A stretch of 64,000 nt of DNA, from positions 62,001 to 126,000 of the forward strand of contig NZ_JAEMNV010000002.1 of NCBI RefSeq assembly GCF_016482825.1, in the 5' to 3' direction. The translations under genes were made by a program, and so were the position numbers. The DNA comes from Antrihabitans stalagmiti. Lineage in GTDB: Bacteria; Actinomycetota; Actinomycetes; Mycobacteriales; Mycobacteriaceae. The notes below the pieces were generated by a model. That model ran no database searches. It worked only from the letters and a program-made list of their open reading frames with translations, and was not told the origin of the DNA. Below, piece by piece: positions 29,075 to 38,439 of the stretch (position 1 is its first letter; the number at the start of each line of letters is the position of its first letter).

Positions 29075-29308
29075 TCAGCCTCCGGCAAAAGGCGGAAGAA
29101 CGTCGACGCGATCGCCGAGAACGGTGCTGTCGTCGCGGGTCAACTCGTCACCGACCAGATACGCGGAGACCGTGAGCATCCGGTCCATTCCAGCGCCGTA
29201 CTTCGTGATCAGGATTCGTCGGAGTTCGCCAACCGTGCCGGCGTCGAGTGTTTCCTTGGCGCAACCCGTCGCGTCGGCGATGGCGGCGAAGTAGCGGACC
29301 TCAACCAC
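29075..29308 (-). CDS. moaD: Molybdopterin synthase small subunit MoaD
   Basis: MoaD is the sulfur carrier of molybdopterin synthase; its C-terminal Gly-Gly is thiocarboxylated and donates sulfur. The 77-residue protein starts [20 protein letters not shown] and ends DVLPPFAGG, with the required double glycine. The GTG at 29308 overlaps the end of moaA by eight bases. A long upstream extension of the frame is only the shadow of moaA. The partner MoaE is encoded at 32618. Confidence 0.93.
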   Translation of the reverse strand: MVEVRYFAAIADATGCAKETLDAGTVGELRRILITKYGAGMDRMLTVSAYLVGDELTRDDSTVLGDRVDVLPPFAGG

Positions 29309-30362
29309 CGATCGCGCCCATGCTTCGCTCGGGTGGGGTGAACCCGTCGACGTTGATGCCGTGTCCTGCCCATTTGTTCCACATTGCGCCCCGCCACGCC
29401 ATCGCGATGTCGTCGTCGGATGCGCCGTTGCGAAGCGAGTCACGCAGGTCGATCTCCTGATCGCTGAACAAGCAAGAACGCACCCTGCCGTCTGCGGTGA
29501 GCCTCGTCCGATCGCAGTCCGAGCAGAACGACCGTGTGACCGAGGCAATGATGCCGACCGTGCCAGGACCCCCGTCGACCGTCCATGCCTCGGCCGGCGA
29601 CGACGGGTCGTCCCGCCCGACCTCGACAAGTTCGAAATGTTCGCCGAGGACACCGAGCAGGCGTTCCGCGGTGATCATGTTGTCGCGCGCCCATTCGTGG
29701 TCGGCGTCGAGTGGCATCTCTTCGATGAACCTCAGTTCGACGCCCGCATCATGGCACCACTGCAGTAGGTCGACGGCACCGTCGATCGTTTGCGGCATCA
29801 GCACGGCGTTGACCTTGATCGGCGTCAGCCCTGCGGCTCGCGCCGCGGTGATACCTGCAAGCACCGACTGCAGCCGGTCTCGGCGGGTGAGCTGCGCGAA
29901 CTGCGCGCGATCGACCGAGTCGAGCGAGACGTTGATTCGCCCCAACCCCGCCTTTGCGAGTGCGGCGGCCCGGTGCTGCAAACCCACCGCGTTGGTCGTC
30001 ATCGACAGCGGTGTGCCCGGCACGGCCTCCGCGCAGCCTGCGATGATCTCTTCCAGGTCCCGACGCATCAGCGGTTCGCCGCCGGTGAACCGCACCTCTT
30101 CGACGCCGAGCTGCCGAACGGCGATGGTGACGAGCCGGACGATCTCGGTCGCGCTGAGCAACTCGTCGGCGGGGATCGCGGGCAGACCCTCTTCCGGCAT
30201 GCAATACGTGCACCGCAGCGAACACTTTTCGGTGATCGAAACCCTGAGGTCTTTGGCAACTCGGCCGAACTTGTCGAGCAGCTGCGGCACGTCAGGTCGG
30301 CCGTCGAGCGATGGCCGCGCGCCGGAGCGCACGGTGGGGATACCCACTGAAACCATCGTCAT
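29301..30362 (-). CDS. moaA: GTP 3',8-cyclase MoaA (radical SAM)
   Basis: MoaA makes the first molybdenum cofactor intermediate from GTP, together with MoaC. The 353-residue protein has the radical-SAM cluster motif CSLRCTYC near residue 41, [12 protein letters not shown] for SAM, the second iron-sulfur cluster ligands in [20 protein letters not shown], and the essential C-terminal Gly-Gly (GAIGG). The ATG at 30362 is preferred over a far upstream frame extension, which overlaps the divergent moeA. moaD follows with an eight-base overlap. Confidence 0.96.
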   Translation of the reverse strand: MTMVSVGIPTVRSGARPSLDGRPDVPQLLDKFGRVAKDLRVSITEKCSLRCTYCMPEEGLPAIPADELLSATEIVRLVTIAVRQLGVEEVRFTGGEPLMRRDLEEIIAGCAEAVPGTPLSMTTNAVGLQHRAAALAKAGLGRINVSLDSVDRAQFAQLTRRDRLQSVLAGITAARAAGLTPIKVNAVLMPQTIDGAVDLLQWCHDAGVELRFIEEMPLDADHEWARDNMITAERLLGVLGEHFELVEVGRDDPSSPAEAWTVDGGPGTVGIIASVTRSFCSDCDRTRLTADGRVRSCLFSDQEIDLRDSLRNGASDDDIAMAWRGAMWNKWAGHGINVDGFTPPERSMGAIGG

Positions 30363-30456
30363 GTTCACCAGTATGCCGCTGTCGCTCCGAGCAGGAGTTC
30401 TCGAGCCTCTCCCCGTGGCGGGATCCCGCGTAGAGGAGCACCTATAACCTGATCCC

Positions 30457-31641
30457 ATGACCCGTCGAACTGTGGCCGAATATCGTCGCCACGTCGCACA
30501 GCTGTTGAGTGCGCTCGACTCCCTTCCCGCCGAAACCGTCGAACTCGACGCTGCGCTCGGCAGGCTGCTCGCCGTCGATGTGACCGCGCCGATGGACCTG
30601 CCGCAGTTCCGGAATTCGCAGATGGACGGGTACGCCGTCGATGCAGCCTCGATCGCCGCGGTACCCGTCGAGCTGCCGGTGCTGCAGACGGTTGCTGCCG
30701 GCGACGCCGGACCCGCCGCCTTCGCGTCGGGGACAGCAGTCAAAGTCATGACCGGAGCACCGGTTCCACCGGGCGCCGATTGTGTGGTCCCCGTCGAAGA
30801 CACGACCACCAGCGGTGATCGGGTCACCGTCACTCGCTCTCGTTCGGTCGGCGAGTTCGTCCGCGAGCCCGGCACCGATGTCCGAACAGGCGAACGCCTG
30901 CTCAGTGCGGGTGTACTGCTGGCACCGAGGCACGTCGCCGTGCTTGCAGCGGTCGGTGTCCGGACTGTCGAGGTGCGGCGACGACCACGTGCGGCGGTCA
31001 TCACCACCGGTGCCGAATTGGTTGCTGCAGGAACAGCATTGCAGCCTGGACAGATCTACGACTCGAACGGTATCGCGCTTGCGACGAGCCTGCGGGCCAA
31101 CGGTGTCGACGTCACCTCGGTGTCGAGGAGCAGCGACGACGTCGCCGAGTTCCGTGAACTTCTCACTGCTGCAATCGAAGACGCCGACGTGGTCTTCACC
31201 TCGGGTGGGGTGTCGATGGGCGACTTCGAAGTTGTCAAAGATGCGCTGACGCCTCTCGGTGGCGAATTCGGCCATGTCGCAATGCAACCGGGCGGTCCGC
31301 AGGGTTCGACTGTCGTCGACGGCGTGCCCGTGTTGAGTTTTCCCGGCAATCCGGTGAGCACCCTCGTCTCGTTCGAGGTGTTTGCTCGACCCCTGTTGCG
31401 ACGCGCGGCCGGCCTCCCCGACCTCGCCGGCTACGAAGTGCGCCTTGCCGCTTCGCTTACCTCGGTACCGGACCGGCAGCAGTTTCTCCGCGGCCGCAAA
31501 GTAGATGACACAGTCGAACTCGTCTCGGGACCGGGTTCGCATCTGGTCGCCGGGATGGCGCTGGCCGACGTTCTCATCGACATTCCCGCAGAGGTGACGG
31601 TATTGGAAGCTGGTGCACACGTGCAGGTACAAGAGCTGTGA
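30457..31641 (+). CDS. moeA: Molybdopterin molybdenumtransferase MoeA
   Basis: MoeA inserts molybdate into adenylylated molybdopterin. The 394-residue protein has the expected landmarks: [16 protein letters not shown] near residue 48, [42 protein letters not shown], and [15 protein letters not shown]. It is divergent from moaA across 94 bp, and the stop overlaps the next gene's GTG start, so it leads a moeA/moaC-mog/moaE operon. Confidence 0.95.
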   Translation: MTRRTVAEYRRHVAQLLSALDSLPAETVELDAALGRLLAVDVTAPMDLPQFRNSQMDGYAVDAASIAAVPVELPVLQTVAAGDAGPAAFASGTAVKVMTGAPVPPGADCVVPVEDTTTSGDRVTVTRSRSVGEFVREPGTDVRTGERLLSAGVLLAPRHVAVLAAVGVRTVEVRRRPRAAVITTGAELVAAGTALQPGQIYDSNGIALATSLRANGVDVTSVSRSSDDVAEFRELLTAAIEDADVVFTSGGVSMGDFEVVKDALTPLGGEFGHVAMQPGGPQGSTVVDGVPVLSFPGNPVSTLVSFEVFARPLLRRAAGLPDLAGYEVRLAASLTSVPDRQQFLRGRKVDDTVELVSGPGSHLVAGMALADVLIDIPAEVTVLEAGAHVQVQEL

Positions 31642-32621
31642 GTGAACTGTCGCACGTCGACCGCGAGGGACGCGCGCGGATGGTCGACGTCAGCGCGAAA
31701 TTCGACACCGCGCGCATCGCTGTGGCTGCCGGCGAACTGCGAACGACCGCAGCCGTTGTCGCGCTCGTACGGGCCGACGACCTGCCGAAGGCCGACGTGC
31801 TCGCGACCGCCAGAATCGCCGGTATCGCAGGTGCCAAGAAGACCTCCGAGCTGATCCCACTCTGTCACCAGCTCGCGCTGTCGTCGGTGGAGGTGTCGTT
31901 CGGCTTCACCGAAACCTCGATCACGATCGAGGCGACGGCGAAGACGAAAGGGCCGACCGGCGTCGAGATGGAAGCTTTGACGGCCGTCGCGATAGCCGGT
32001 TTGACGTTGCACGACATGGTGAAAGCGGTCGACCCGGCGGCGAGCATCGACGGCGTTCGACTGTTGACCAAGGACGGCGGCAAACGCGGACACTGGGAAC
32101 GAACGCCGACGCAGGCACCGGCAGAACTCGGTCCTAGGTCCGCGGTCGTGCTCGTCGCCTCGACCGGTGGAGCGAATGGCACCAGAGCCGACACAACCGG
32201 ACCTCAGATCGTCGAATGGCTTACCGGACAGGGTTTTACCGCCCGTGGACCACTCGTCTACGCAGACGCGGACATCAAGACAGGTCTCGCCGATGCACTC
32301 GCGGGTGCACCCGCGGTCGTCATCAGCACAGGTGGGACCGGCGCGTCTCCGACCGACGCGACACCGGAAGCCACACTCGCGATCCTCGACCGCGAGCTTC
32401 CCGGCGTCGCCGAGGCGATTCGCGCGCGCGGAGCGGCGAAGTTCCCACATGCGTCGCTGAGTCGCGGCGTTGCCGGTTTGGCAGGCACGACGGTAGTGGT
32501 CAACCTGCCCGGCTCCCCCGGCGGCGTTCGGGACGGTCTGGCGGTGCTCGAACCGATTCTCGGGCACCTTGTCGATCAAGTCGCCGGTGGCGGCCCCCAT
32601 GAGGACGGTGCACACCAATGA
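31638..32621 (+). CDS. moaC: Bifunctional MoaC-MogA/MoaB molybdenum cofactor protein
   Basis: This is a 327-residue fusion. Residues 1-155 are MoaC, the cyclic pyranopterin monophosphate synthase: LIPLCHQLALSSVEVSF near residue 74, GVEMEALTAVA near 115, and the KAVDPAASIDGVRLL helix. Residues 165-327 are the MogA/MoaB domain that adenylylates molybdopterin: VVISTGGTGASPTDATPEAT and VVNLPGSPGGVRDGL. The GTG start at 31638 overlaps the moeA stop (GTGA), and the stop overlaps moaE (ATGA). Fused MoaC-MoaB proteins are known in actinobacteria. Confidence 0.94.
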   Translation: MSELSHVDREGRARMVDVSAKFDTARIAVAAGELRTTAAVVALVRADDLPKADVLATARIAGIAGAKKTSELIPLCHQLALSSVEVSFGFTETSITIEATAKTKGPTGVEMEALTAVAIAGLTLHDMVKAVDPAASIDGVRLLTKDGGKRGHWERTPTQAPAELGPRSAVVLVASTGGANGTRADTTGPQIVEWLTGQGFTARGPLVYADADIKTGLADALAGAPAVVISTGGTGASPTDATPEATLAILDRELPGVAEAIRARGAAKFPHASLSRGVAGLAGTTVVVNLPGSPGGVRDGLAVLEPILGHLVDQVAGGGPHEDGAHQ

Positions 32622-33031
32622 CGGCACAACTCGCCCGAATTTCGTCGGAACCGTTGGACGCTGCGGTCGTGGACGCTGCGGTCGCCGGACCCGAACACGG
32701 CGCGGTTGTCGTCTTCACCGGGGTGGTGCGCAATCACGATGGCGGGCAAGCGGTGTCGCTGCTCGAATATCAGGCGCACCCGGACGCGGAGAAGTTCTTG
32801 AAGACCTGCTGCGACGACGTCGCTGCCTCGAGTGGCCTGCCCGTTGCCGCCATCCATCGGGTCGGGTCGTTGTCGATCGGCGACCTTGCTCTCGTTGCTG
32901 CCGTCGCTGCGCCGCATCGCGCCGAAGCCTTCGCCGCGTGCGCCGAGCTGGTCGAACGCATCAAGCACGAAGTACCGATCTGGAAGCGCCAGCACTTCGC
33001 CGATGGCGTCAGCGAGTGGGTCGGTATCTGA
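32618..33031 (+). CDS. moaE: Molybdopterin synthase large subunit MoaE
   Basis: MoaE is the catalytic half of molybdopterin synthase, transferring sulfur from MoaD to the pterin. The 137-residue protein contains GAVVVFTGVVRNHDGGQAVS, LEYQAHPDAEKFL, HRVGSLSIGDLALVAAVAAP and VPIWKRQHFADGVSEWVG, the whole family pattern. The ATG overlaps the previous stop by four bases. It ends 12 bp before the convergent flavin monooxygenase gene. Confidence 0.96.
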   Translation: MTAQLARISSEPLDAAVVDAAVAGPEHGAVVVFTGVVRNHDGGQAVSLLEYQAHPDAEKFLKTCCDDVAASSGLPVAAIHRVGSLSIGDLALVAAVAAPHRAEAFAACAELVERIKHEVPIWKRQHFADGVSEWVGI

Positions 33032-33043
33032 CGAACCCCTCGC

Positions 33044-34813
33044 TCACCCGGAACCGACGACAGCCGTCGATTCCCACGGCGCGCGACCGACTCCGGTGAT
33101 CCGGTAGTTGCCCCACGGATCCTTGTCCGCCAACGCGGCTGGCGTAGCGGGTCCGTCGCCGATGGTCAGCAGCAGCGGCGATCCGCTTGGCTTCTTGAAC
33201 TCGTCGATATCGCCGACCACTCGTCCGTACCAGTGATACTTGCCGTCGAGCGGTTCCAGGTGACCGTTGAGGTGAACATCGACATGTCGCGTCCGCTCCC
33301 CCGCGGAAAGTACTGCGGCACCGCTGAATTCGGTGTCAGGTTCGCGCTCGTCGACGCTGCTCAACTCGTAGGCCCGTCGCTCGGGTGAGCGCATTCGACG
33401 CCAGTACGACACACTCGACCCAGGCCATGCGGCGCGATTGCGCCCCGTCTCGTCGAGGTACCAGCTCTCGCAGCCGCCCGAATTCCACACCGAGCCTTCG
33501 AGTTCGGCATGTACCTGTCGATTGAAATCACGTTGCATGCCTGCGCGAACCTCGATGCGAGTGGCGTCCTGAGCGTCCATCATCGCCAGACATTCGACGA
33601 TGTAACGCGCCTGGGCCTCGATCACGAAAACGATCGACTGATTACCGCCACCGGAGTTGGGTCCCATCATGAGGAAGAAGTTCGGGAACCCCGCGACCGC
33701 CACACCCAGATAGGCCTCCATCCCGTCACGCCAGGCCGTCGTGATGCTCAGACCACCGCGGCCGACGATGTGCTCGTGGGTGAACCTTTCGCTGATCTCG
33801 AAGCCGGTTCCGTAGACGACGACATCGGCATCGTGGACTTCGCCGTCCACGGTCCGGATACCAGTCTCGGTGAATCCGGCTATTCCGGCGGTCACCAGGT
33901 CGACGTCGGAGCGCTGCAGCGTCGGATAGTAGTTGCTGGAGACCAGTATTCGCTTGCAGCCGATCGTGTAGTCGGGAGTGAGCACCGCACGTAGCTCGGG
34001 ATCGCGGACCTGTTTGTGCAGCAGACCACGGGCAGCCGATTCGAGTCCTCTCATCAGCTTCGGATGCATGAAGCCGAGAATCAGGTATTCGTGTGCCCAG
34101 TAGATGGCGCCACGGTAGGCACGTTGAACACCTGGCACCCGGTCGAAGGCCTGCTTCTCCCGTCGCGAGATTGCGCGGTCCAGCTTCGGAAGGATCCAGT
34201 GCGGCGTGCGCTGAAAGACGTCGACATGCGCGGCGTGCTTGGCGATCTCGGGTACGAACTGGACAGCGCTTGCGCCGGTGCCGATGACGGCGACCCTTTT
34301 GCCTGCCAGATCGACGGAATGGTCCCACTCGGCGGAGTGAAACGTAGGACCTGTGAACGTTTCTCGGCCGGGGAAGGTCGGGATGCTCGGCTTGTGGAGC
34401 GGGCCAGGCCCGGCGACGACGATCCGCGCTGTGTAGGAGGTTCCGCCGCGCGTCCTGACGTGCCACAGGTCCGCTGCCTCGTCGAAATCGTAGGCGATCA
34501 CCTCGGAACCAAATCGAATATGGTGCGCCAGATCGTATTCCGCGACGACGCGCTCGATGTAGTCGAGAATCTCGGGCTGCCGAGCGTACATCCGCGTCCA
34601 CTTGCGATTCGGCGCGAACGAGAACGAATACATCAGGGACATGACGTCGCAACCACAGCCCGGGTAGGTGTTCTCTCGCCACGTTCCGCCGACGCGGTCG
34701 GCCTTCTCCAGCACGACGAAGTTGTGCCGACCCGACTCCTTCAGCTTGATAGCCATACAGAGGCCGGCGAACCCGGTCCCGACGATCAGGACGTCGTGAA
34801 AGCGTTCACTCAC
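33044..34813 (-). CDS. Flavin monooxygenase (BVMO-like) with C-terminal DUF4873 domain
   Basis: The protein has 589 residues if it starts at the GTG at 34813, which overlaps the AurF-like gene's stop as GTGA; a GTG seven codons upstream is the alternative. The FAD motif VLIVGTGFAGLCMAIKLKES, the Baeyer-Villiger fingerprint FTGPTFHSAEWD and the NADPH motif VAVIGTGASAVQF are intact. The last ~110 residues, with HLEPLDGKYHWYGRV and WGNYRITGVGRAPWE, are the DUF4873 domain often found behind such enzymes in actinobacteria. It is the second gene of a two-gene operon with a diiron oxygenase, implying successive oxidations of one substrate. Confidence 0.9.
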   Translation of the reverse strand: MSERFHDVLIVGTGFAGLCMAIKLKESGRHNFVVLEKADRVGGTWRENTYPGCGCDVMSLMYSFSFAPNRKWTRMYARQPEILDYIERVVAEYDLAHHIRFGSEVIAYDFDEAADLWHVRTRGGTSYTARIVVAGPGPLHKPSIPTFPGRETFTGPTFHSAEWDHSVDLAGKRVAVIGTGASAVQFVPEIAKHAAHVDVFQRTPHWILPKLDRAISRREKQAFDRVPGVQRAYRGAIYWAHEYLILGFMHPKLMRGLESAARGLLHKQVRDPELRAVLTPDYTIGCKRILVSSNYYPTLQRSDVDLVTAGIAGFTETGIRTVDGEVHDADVVVYGTGFEISERFTHEHIVGRGGLSITTAWRDGMEAYLGVAVAGFPNFFLMMGPNSGGGNQSIVFVIEAQARYIVECLAMMDAQDATRIEVRAGMQRDFNRQVHAELEGSVWNSGGCESWYLDETGRNRAAWPGSSVSYWRRMRSPERRAYELSSVDEREPDTEFSGAAVLSAGERTRHVDVHLNGHLEPLDGKYHWYGRVVGDIDEFKKPSGSPLLLTIGDGPATPAALADKDPWGNYRITGVGRAPWESTAVVGSG

Positions 34814-35697
34814 AGGAACCGGCCGCGTCGCCACAATGCGCGCGCAGGCGCCAACATCAAGCCGTTCTCGGCGAGAAATGCTGCGAGGCTTTCGAATCCA
34901 CGTTTCTGGACGTCCTGGAAGTGCGGATTGGACCGCGCTTGACGCCGCGCCTCAACCGGATCGAGTCCAGCACGCTTGTACATCACGGGATTGGTGAACA
35001 GGCGTTGGAAGAGCGGTCCACCGACGCCGTTGATCGAACCGACCCACAGCCGCTCGATCGGATGGGTCTCCGCGGCACGACGCCGGACACCTTCGCGAGC
35101 AAACCGGATGTGCCTGGATTCCTCGGTGACGTGAATTTGCATGAGCCGCTTGATCATCGGCTGCAGTTCGGGGTCGTCGAGGACACGCCGCTGCGTCGCA
35201 TCGAAGATTTCCTCACCGATCAGCGCAGCGACCCACAACATCGTGCCACGGAAGAACTTGGGCAGAATATTGACGACGACACTCTGATACCAGTGCAACT
35301 GGTACGGCTTTGCACCCATCTGTTCGATGGCTCGCCCGAACATGGTCATGTGTCGACATTCGTCGCCCATCTCGGTCAGCATGTACCGCGAGTGCAGCGA
35401 ACTCGGGTCGTTGTGCAGCAGCGACCTCAACAGTGCCTGGTTGAGAATGTTCTCGAACCAGATGCCGACGCTGAGAATGTTCGCGGCCTCCTGGCGGGAC
35501 AGCTCGATACGCTGCGCTTCGCTCATCGTCTCCCACATCGGCGTCCGATATAGCGAAAGCACGGTGGGCGGAAGAAAGTACTTTCCCTCGTGAAGTGGTG
35601 CGTCCCAATCGATATCGACGGCCGGCGCGTAGGAATGCTTGATCGACCCTTTGAGGAGCCTGCTCGCTACGGTCTCTTTGTCGACAGCTCGCGTCAT
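34810..35697 (-). CDS. AurF-like diiron oxygenase
   Basis: This 295-residue all-helical protein is related to p-aminobenzoate N-oxygenase AurF and the mycobacterial diiron proteins of PF11583. The metal-ligand helices are visible: ILSVGIWFENILNQALL, MLTEMGDECRHMTMFGRA, VAALIGEEIFDATQR and HVTEESRHIRFAREG, each with the Glu or His expected of a dimetal site. It would oxidise an amine or a C-H bond. It is the first gene of an operon with the DUF4873 monooxygenase, behind a clear promoter and divergent from a TetR regulator. Confidence 0.87.
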   Translation of the reverse strand: MTRAVDKETVASRLLKGSIKHSYAPAVDIDWDAPLHEGKYFLPPTVLSLYRTPMWETMSEAQRIELSRQEAANILSVGIWFENILNQALLRSLLHNDPSSLHSRYMLTEMGDECRHMTMFGRAIEQMGAKPYQLHWYQSVVVNILPKFFRGTMLWVAALIGEEIFDATQRRVLDDPELQPMIKRLMQIHVTEESRHIRFAREGVRRRAAETHPIERLWVGSINGVGGPLFQRLFTNPVMYKRAGLDPVEARRQARSNPHFQDVQKRGFESLAAFLAENGLMLAPARALWRRGRFL

Positions 35698-35758
35698 CGT
35701 CGCACCCTCGTGTTCGTCGTTGAACCAGCTCGCGCAGATTGTTTTCGTTGGTCCCTAA

Positions 35759-35787
35759 AACGTAAACCTGCCGAGTCTGTCGGTCAA
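35759..35787 (-). promoter_or_regulatory. Promoter of the AurF-like operon
   Basis: On the minus strand, TTGACC (35787-35782) and TACGTT (35764-35759) are separated by 17 bp, a good sigma-70 match. The transcript would begin about 55 bp before the ATG at 35697. A partial dyad with CAAT...ATTG arms at 35801-35815 just upstream may be the site of the divergent TetR protein. Confidence 0.6.
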
Positions 35788-35851
35788 GGAATACCTGTGA
35801 CAATCGTTAACATTGGCCACACCAGAAGCGGGTGCATTTACAATCACGCCA

Positions 35852-36472
35852 GTGACCTCGGCCAACTCGGTAGATCCCGCGAGCATCAGGGAGCGAATCC
35901 TCGATGCCGCCGAACTGTGCCTTGTCGAAAACGGTTACAACACACGCCTGCACGCCGTCATCGCGCAGCGCGCAGGGTTCTCGCGTCCGACTCTGTACAA
36001 GTACTTCGGCGACCAGGCCGCAATCGTCGACGCACTGTTCCAGCGCGAACTGACCAAGTACCTAGCTGTTCTCGACCCGATCCTCCGCGGCCGCGAGAAG
36101 CTGCTCGAAGTCGGATTCGTCGACGCGATCGTCTACACGGTCATCTACGCGCGCGATCACGAACTACTGCAGAAGGGGCTGCGCGACAGTCCGGAGATCG
36201 TCCTGCCCTGGTTCACAACCAGGTCGAAGCCGATCGTCGAGGTTGCAACCGGCGCTCTCACACCACATTTCGAGCGGTTGTTCACCCCGGAGCAACTGGC
36301 GAAGATGAGCCCGCGCGCGATCTCCGAGTGGGCCTTCCGCATCATCGCCTCGCTCATCACCACGGACGGGATCGTCGACACCGCCGACGAACAAGCACTG
36401 CGATCGTTCGTGAAGTCACTGCTGTCGATCGCGTTTCTGCCCCCGCCGGATCAACACCGCGACGACCGCTAA
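35852..36472 (+). CDS. TetR family transcriptional regulator
   Basis: The gene encodes 206 residues from the GTG at 35852, which gives the usual short arm before RERILDAAELCLVENGYNTR; a TTG at 35813 is possible but overlaps the likely operator. The helix-turn-helix continues with QRAGFSRPTLYKYFGDQAAI near residues 42-61. The C-terminal ligand domain is unremarkable. It is divergent from the AurF/monooxygenase operon, and so its probable regulator. The stop overlaps the convergent COG0523 gene by four bases. Confidence 0.88.
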   Translation: MTSANSVDPASIRERILDAAELCLVENGYNTRLHAVIAQRAGFSRPTLYKYFGDQAAIVDALFQRELTKYLAVLDPILRGREKLLEVGFVDAIVYTVIYARDHELLQKGLRDSPEIVLPWFTTRSKPIVEVATGALTPHFERLFTPEQLAKMSPRAISEWAFRIIASLITTDGIVDTADEQALRSFVKSLLSIAFLPPPDQHRDDR

Positions 36473-37500
36473 CGCTCCAGGTATCGGTGAATGCCGAGCA
36501 TCGCCTGCTGCTCGAGCACCGTGCCGGTGTGCACCGCGGCGTCGAGTCGTCCGCGGATCGCCTCCACATCGAGCTTCGTGCCTATGACCACCAACTGCGT
36601 CTCCCGTAGGTCACTCGCGACCCAGCGCGTCGCACGGATACGCAGATGACGGCCCACGTTGTGCACGACGAACTTTCGCTTCTCGCCGGCGACGGCAAAC
36701 CTGGCGAAACCCTTCACCCGGAACACTCCGACCGGTAGGTCCTCCAGGAACTCGAGCAGCCTGACCGGATGCAGCGGCGTCGGCGTTACGAAGCTCACGC
36801 TGTCGTAATCGTCGTGCAGGTGCCGGTGGGTTCGCGGTTCGCCTGGCTCGTGGTGATGGTCCTCGATCAGTAGCTGGTCGAGGGACAGCTGTCCCGTCGC
36901 AGGCACCGTCTTCGGGTCGAACAGCAGCCGCGGATCGATCCGCGCCTCGGCGGTTGCGAGCACGGGAACCTGCTCGACGATGCCGCGAACCGTCGCGACC
37001 GTCGCCGAAAGCTGTTCTGCAGCAACCCTGTCCGCCTTGTTGACGAGGACGAGGTCGGCGAGCCGCAGGTGCTGATCGATTTCGGGATGCCGCTCGCGTG
37101 TCTCGGCGAACTCGGCCGCGTCCACAACTTCGATCAGTCCCCCGTAGGCGATATGCGGATTGGCACTGCCGAGAACCAACCTGATCAGACTCTTCGGCTC
37201 AGCGAGTCCACTTGCCTCGACGACGATGACGTCGATCTCGGATCGGGGGTGCGCAAGCCGGGCGAACAGGTCGTCCATCTCGCTGACGTCGACAGCGCAG
37301 CAGAGGCAGCCGTTGCCGAGGGACACCATCGAGTCGACCTGGCCGGCGACAAGCATCGAGTCGATGTTGATACTGCCGAAGTCGTTCACGACGACACCGA
37401 TGCGAGCACCACCGCTGTTGTGCAGCAGATGATTGAGCAGCGTCGTCTTACCCGACCCGAGGTAGCCCGCGACGATCACGACGGGAATCGGGTTCTTCAC
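36469..37500 (-). CDS. COG0523 (CobW/YciC-type) metal-chaperone GTPase
   Basis: The gene encodes 343 residues if GTG 37500 is used (MKNPIPVVIVAGYLGSGKTT); GTG 37509 is equally possible. The Walker A motif GYLGSGKTTL is followed by the hallmark metal-binding motif GCLCC (in LGNGCLCCAV), the ASGLAEP switch region and NKAD. A His-rich stretch (EDHHHEPGEPRTHRHLHDD) near residue 240 likely binds metal, and a CobW C-terminal domain follows. Members load or insert zinc, cobalt or other metals. A cobalt-type nitrile hydratase is in this window, but 20 kb away, so the client is unknown. Confidence 0.9.
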   Translation of the reverse strand: MKNPIPVVIVAGYLGSGKTTLLNHLLHNSGGARIGVVVNDFGSINIDSMLVAGQVDSMVSLGNGCLCCAVDVSEMDDLFARLAHPRSEIDVIVVEASGLAEPKSLIRLVLGSANPHIAYGGLIEVVDAAEFAETRERHPEIDQHLRLADLVLVNKADRVAAEQLSATVATVRGIVEQVPVLATAEARIDPRLLFDPKTVPATGQLSLDQLLIEDHHHEPGEPRTHRHLHDDYDSVSFVTPTPLHPVRLLEFLEDLPVGVFRVKGFARFAVAGEKRKFVVHNVGRHLRIRATRWVASDLRETQLVVIGTKLDVEAIRGRLDAAVHTGTVLEQQAMLGIHRYLER

Positions 37501-37554
37501 GACGACCACCCTAGCGCCGGGGTTGCGACGTTCGGCGCGGCGTAGCCTGCAGTC

Positions 37555-38439
37555 GTGGAACCGACGCTGACAGAGTGGATCGCCGCAGGCAACAGGATGC
37601 AGGTCGGAGAGCACACGCTCTTCGTGCGTCAGGACGGGCCGTCGGACGGTCGGCCCGTGACGTTGCTGCACGGCTTCCCGACCTCCTCGCACGACTGGTC
37701 GCTGGCCCTACCCGCCCTCGTCGAAGCTGGTTGCCGGGTAACCACTCTCGACTTTCTCGGGTTCGGCGCGAGCGACAAGCCACATCCACACGACTACCTC
37801 CTGACCGAGCAGGCGACGCTCGTCGAGGGGGTGTGGGCGGCACTGAACATCAGCGAAACCGACTTGGTCGCACACGACTACGGTGTGAGCGTTGCGCAGG
37901 AACTGCTTGCGCGGCGCTCCGATCGGATCACGTCCATGGCCTGGCTGAACGGAGGTCTGTACCCGGACCTGCACCGTCCCATCAGGATTCAGAAGTTGAT
38001 CCACGGTCCGATCGGCGGGTTGCTGTCCCGCGCCGCCAGCGAACGTACTTTCTCGGCATCGCTGAGGAAGGTTTTCGGCAGGCCCGTGGCCGACGATGTC
38101 CTGCACGAGATGTGGGTGTCGACCTCGAGCAACCGCGGCAAACGAGTCCAGCACGCGTTGTTGCAGTACATCGACGAACGCAAAGTCAATGCGAAACGTT
38201 GGCAGCAGGCGTTGGAGTCCTACGCCGGCTCGACACTGTTCGTCTGGGGTACGGCCGATCCCGTCAGCGGAGGCCACGTGCTGCCACGGCTACGCGAGCG
38301 GCTACCCGACGCGGAGTTCGTGGTGCTCGACGCCGCGCCACCGACCGGTCACTATCCTCAGGTGGAGAATCCTGACGCAGTCGGTGCCGCGCTGTCGGCG
38401 TTTCTGCGACGGGGCGAGCTTCCGAAACAGGCGGACTAG
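37555..38439 (+). CDS. Alpha/beta hydrolase (epoxide hydrolase/haloalkane dehalogenase-like)
   Basis: This 294-residue alpha/beta hydrolase has oxyanion motif LLHGFPTSSHDW near residue 39 and nucleophile elbow VAHDYGVSVAQ near residue 105. An Asp in the elbow (H-D-Y-G) is the epoxide hydrolase and haloalkane dehalogenase pattern rather than the Ser of esterases. LFVWGTADPVS and GHYPQVENP provide the acid and base region. Substrate unknown. The start is GTG at 37555, divergent from the COG0523 gene, and the stop overlaps the convergent amidase by four bases. Confidence 0.88.
   Translation: MEPTLTEWIAAGNRMQVGEHTLFVRQDGPSDGRPVTLLHGFPTSSHDWSLALPALVEAGCRVTTLDFLGFGASDKPHPHDYLLTEQATLVEGVWAALNISETDLVAHDYGVSVAQELLARRSDRITSMAWLNGGLYPDLHRPIRIQKLIHGPIGGLLSRAASERTFSASLRKVFGRPVADDVLHEMWVSTSSNRGKRVQHALLQYIDERKVNAKRWQQALESYAGSTLFVWGTADPVSGGHVLPRLRERLPDAEFVVLDAAPPTGHYPQVENPDAVGAALSAFLRRGELPKQAD

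Noticed and set aside
26183-34813. Recent tandem duplication of the two flavin monooxygenases
   Set aside because: They share family motifs but differ throughout, have different fused domains, and are separated by the Moco genes; a recent duplication is not supported.
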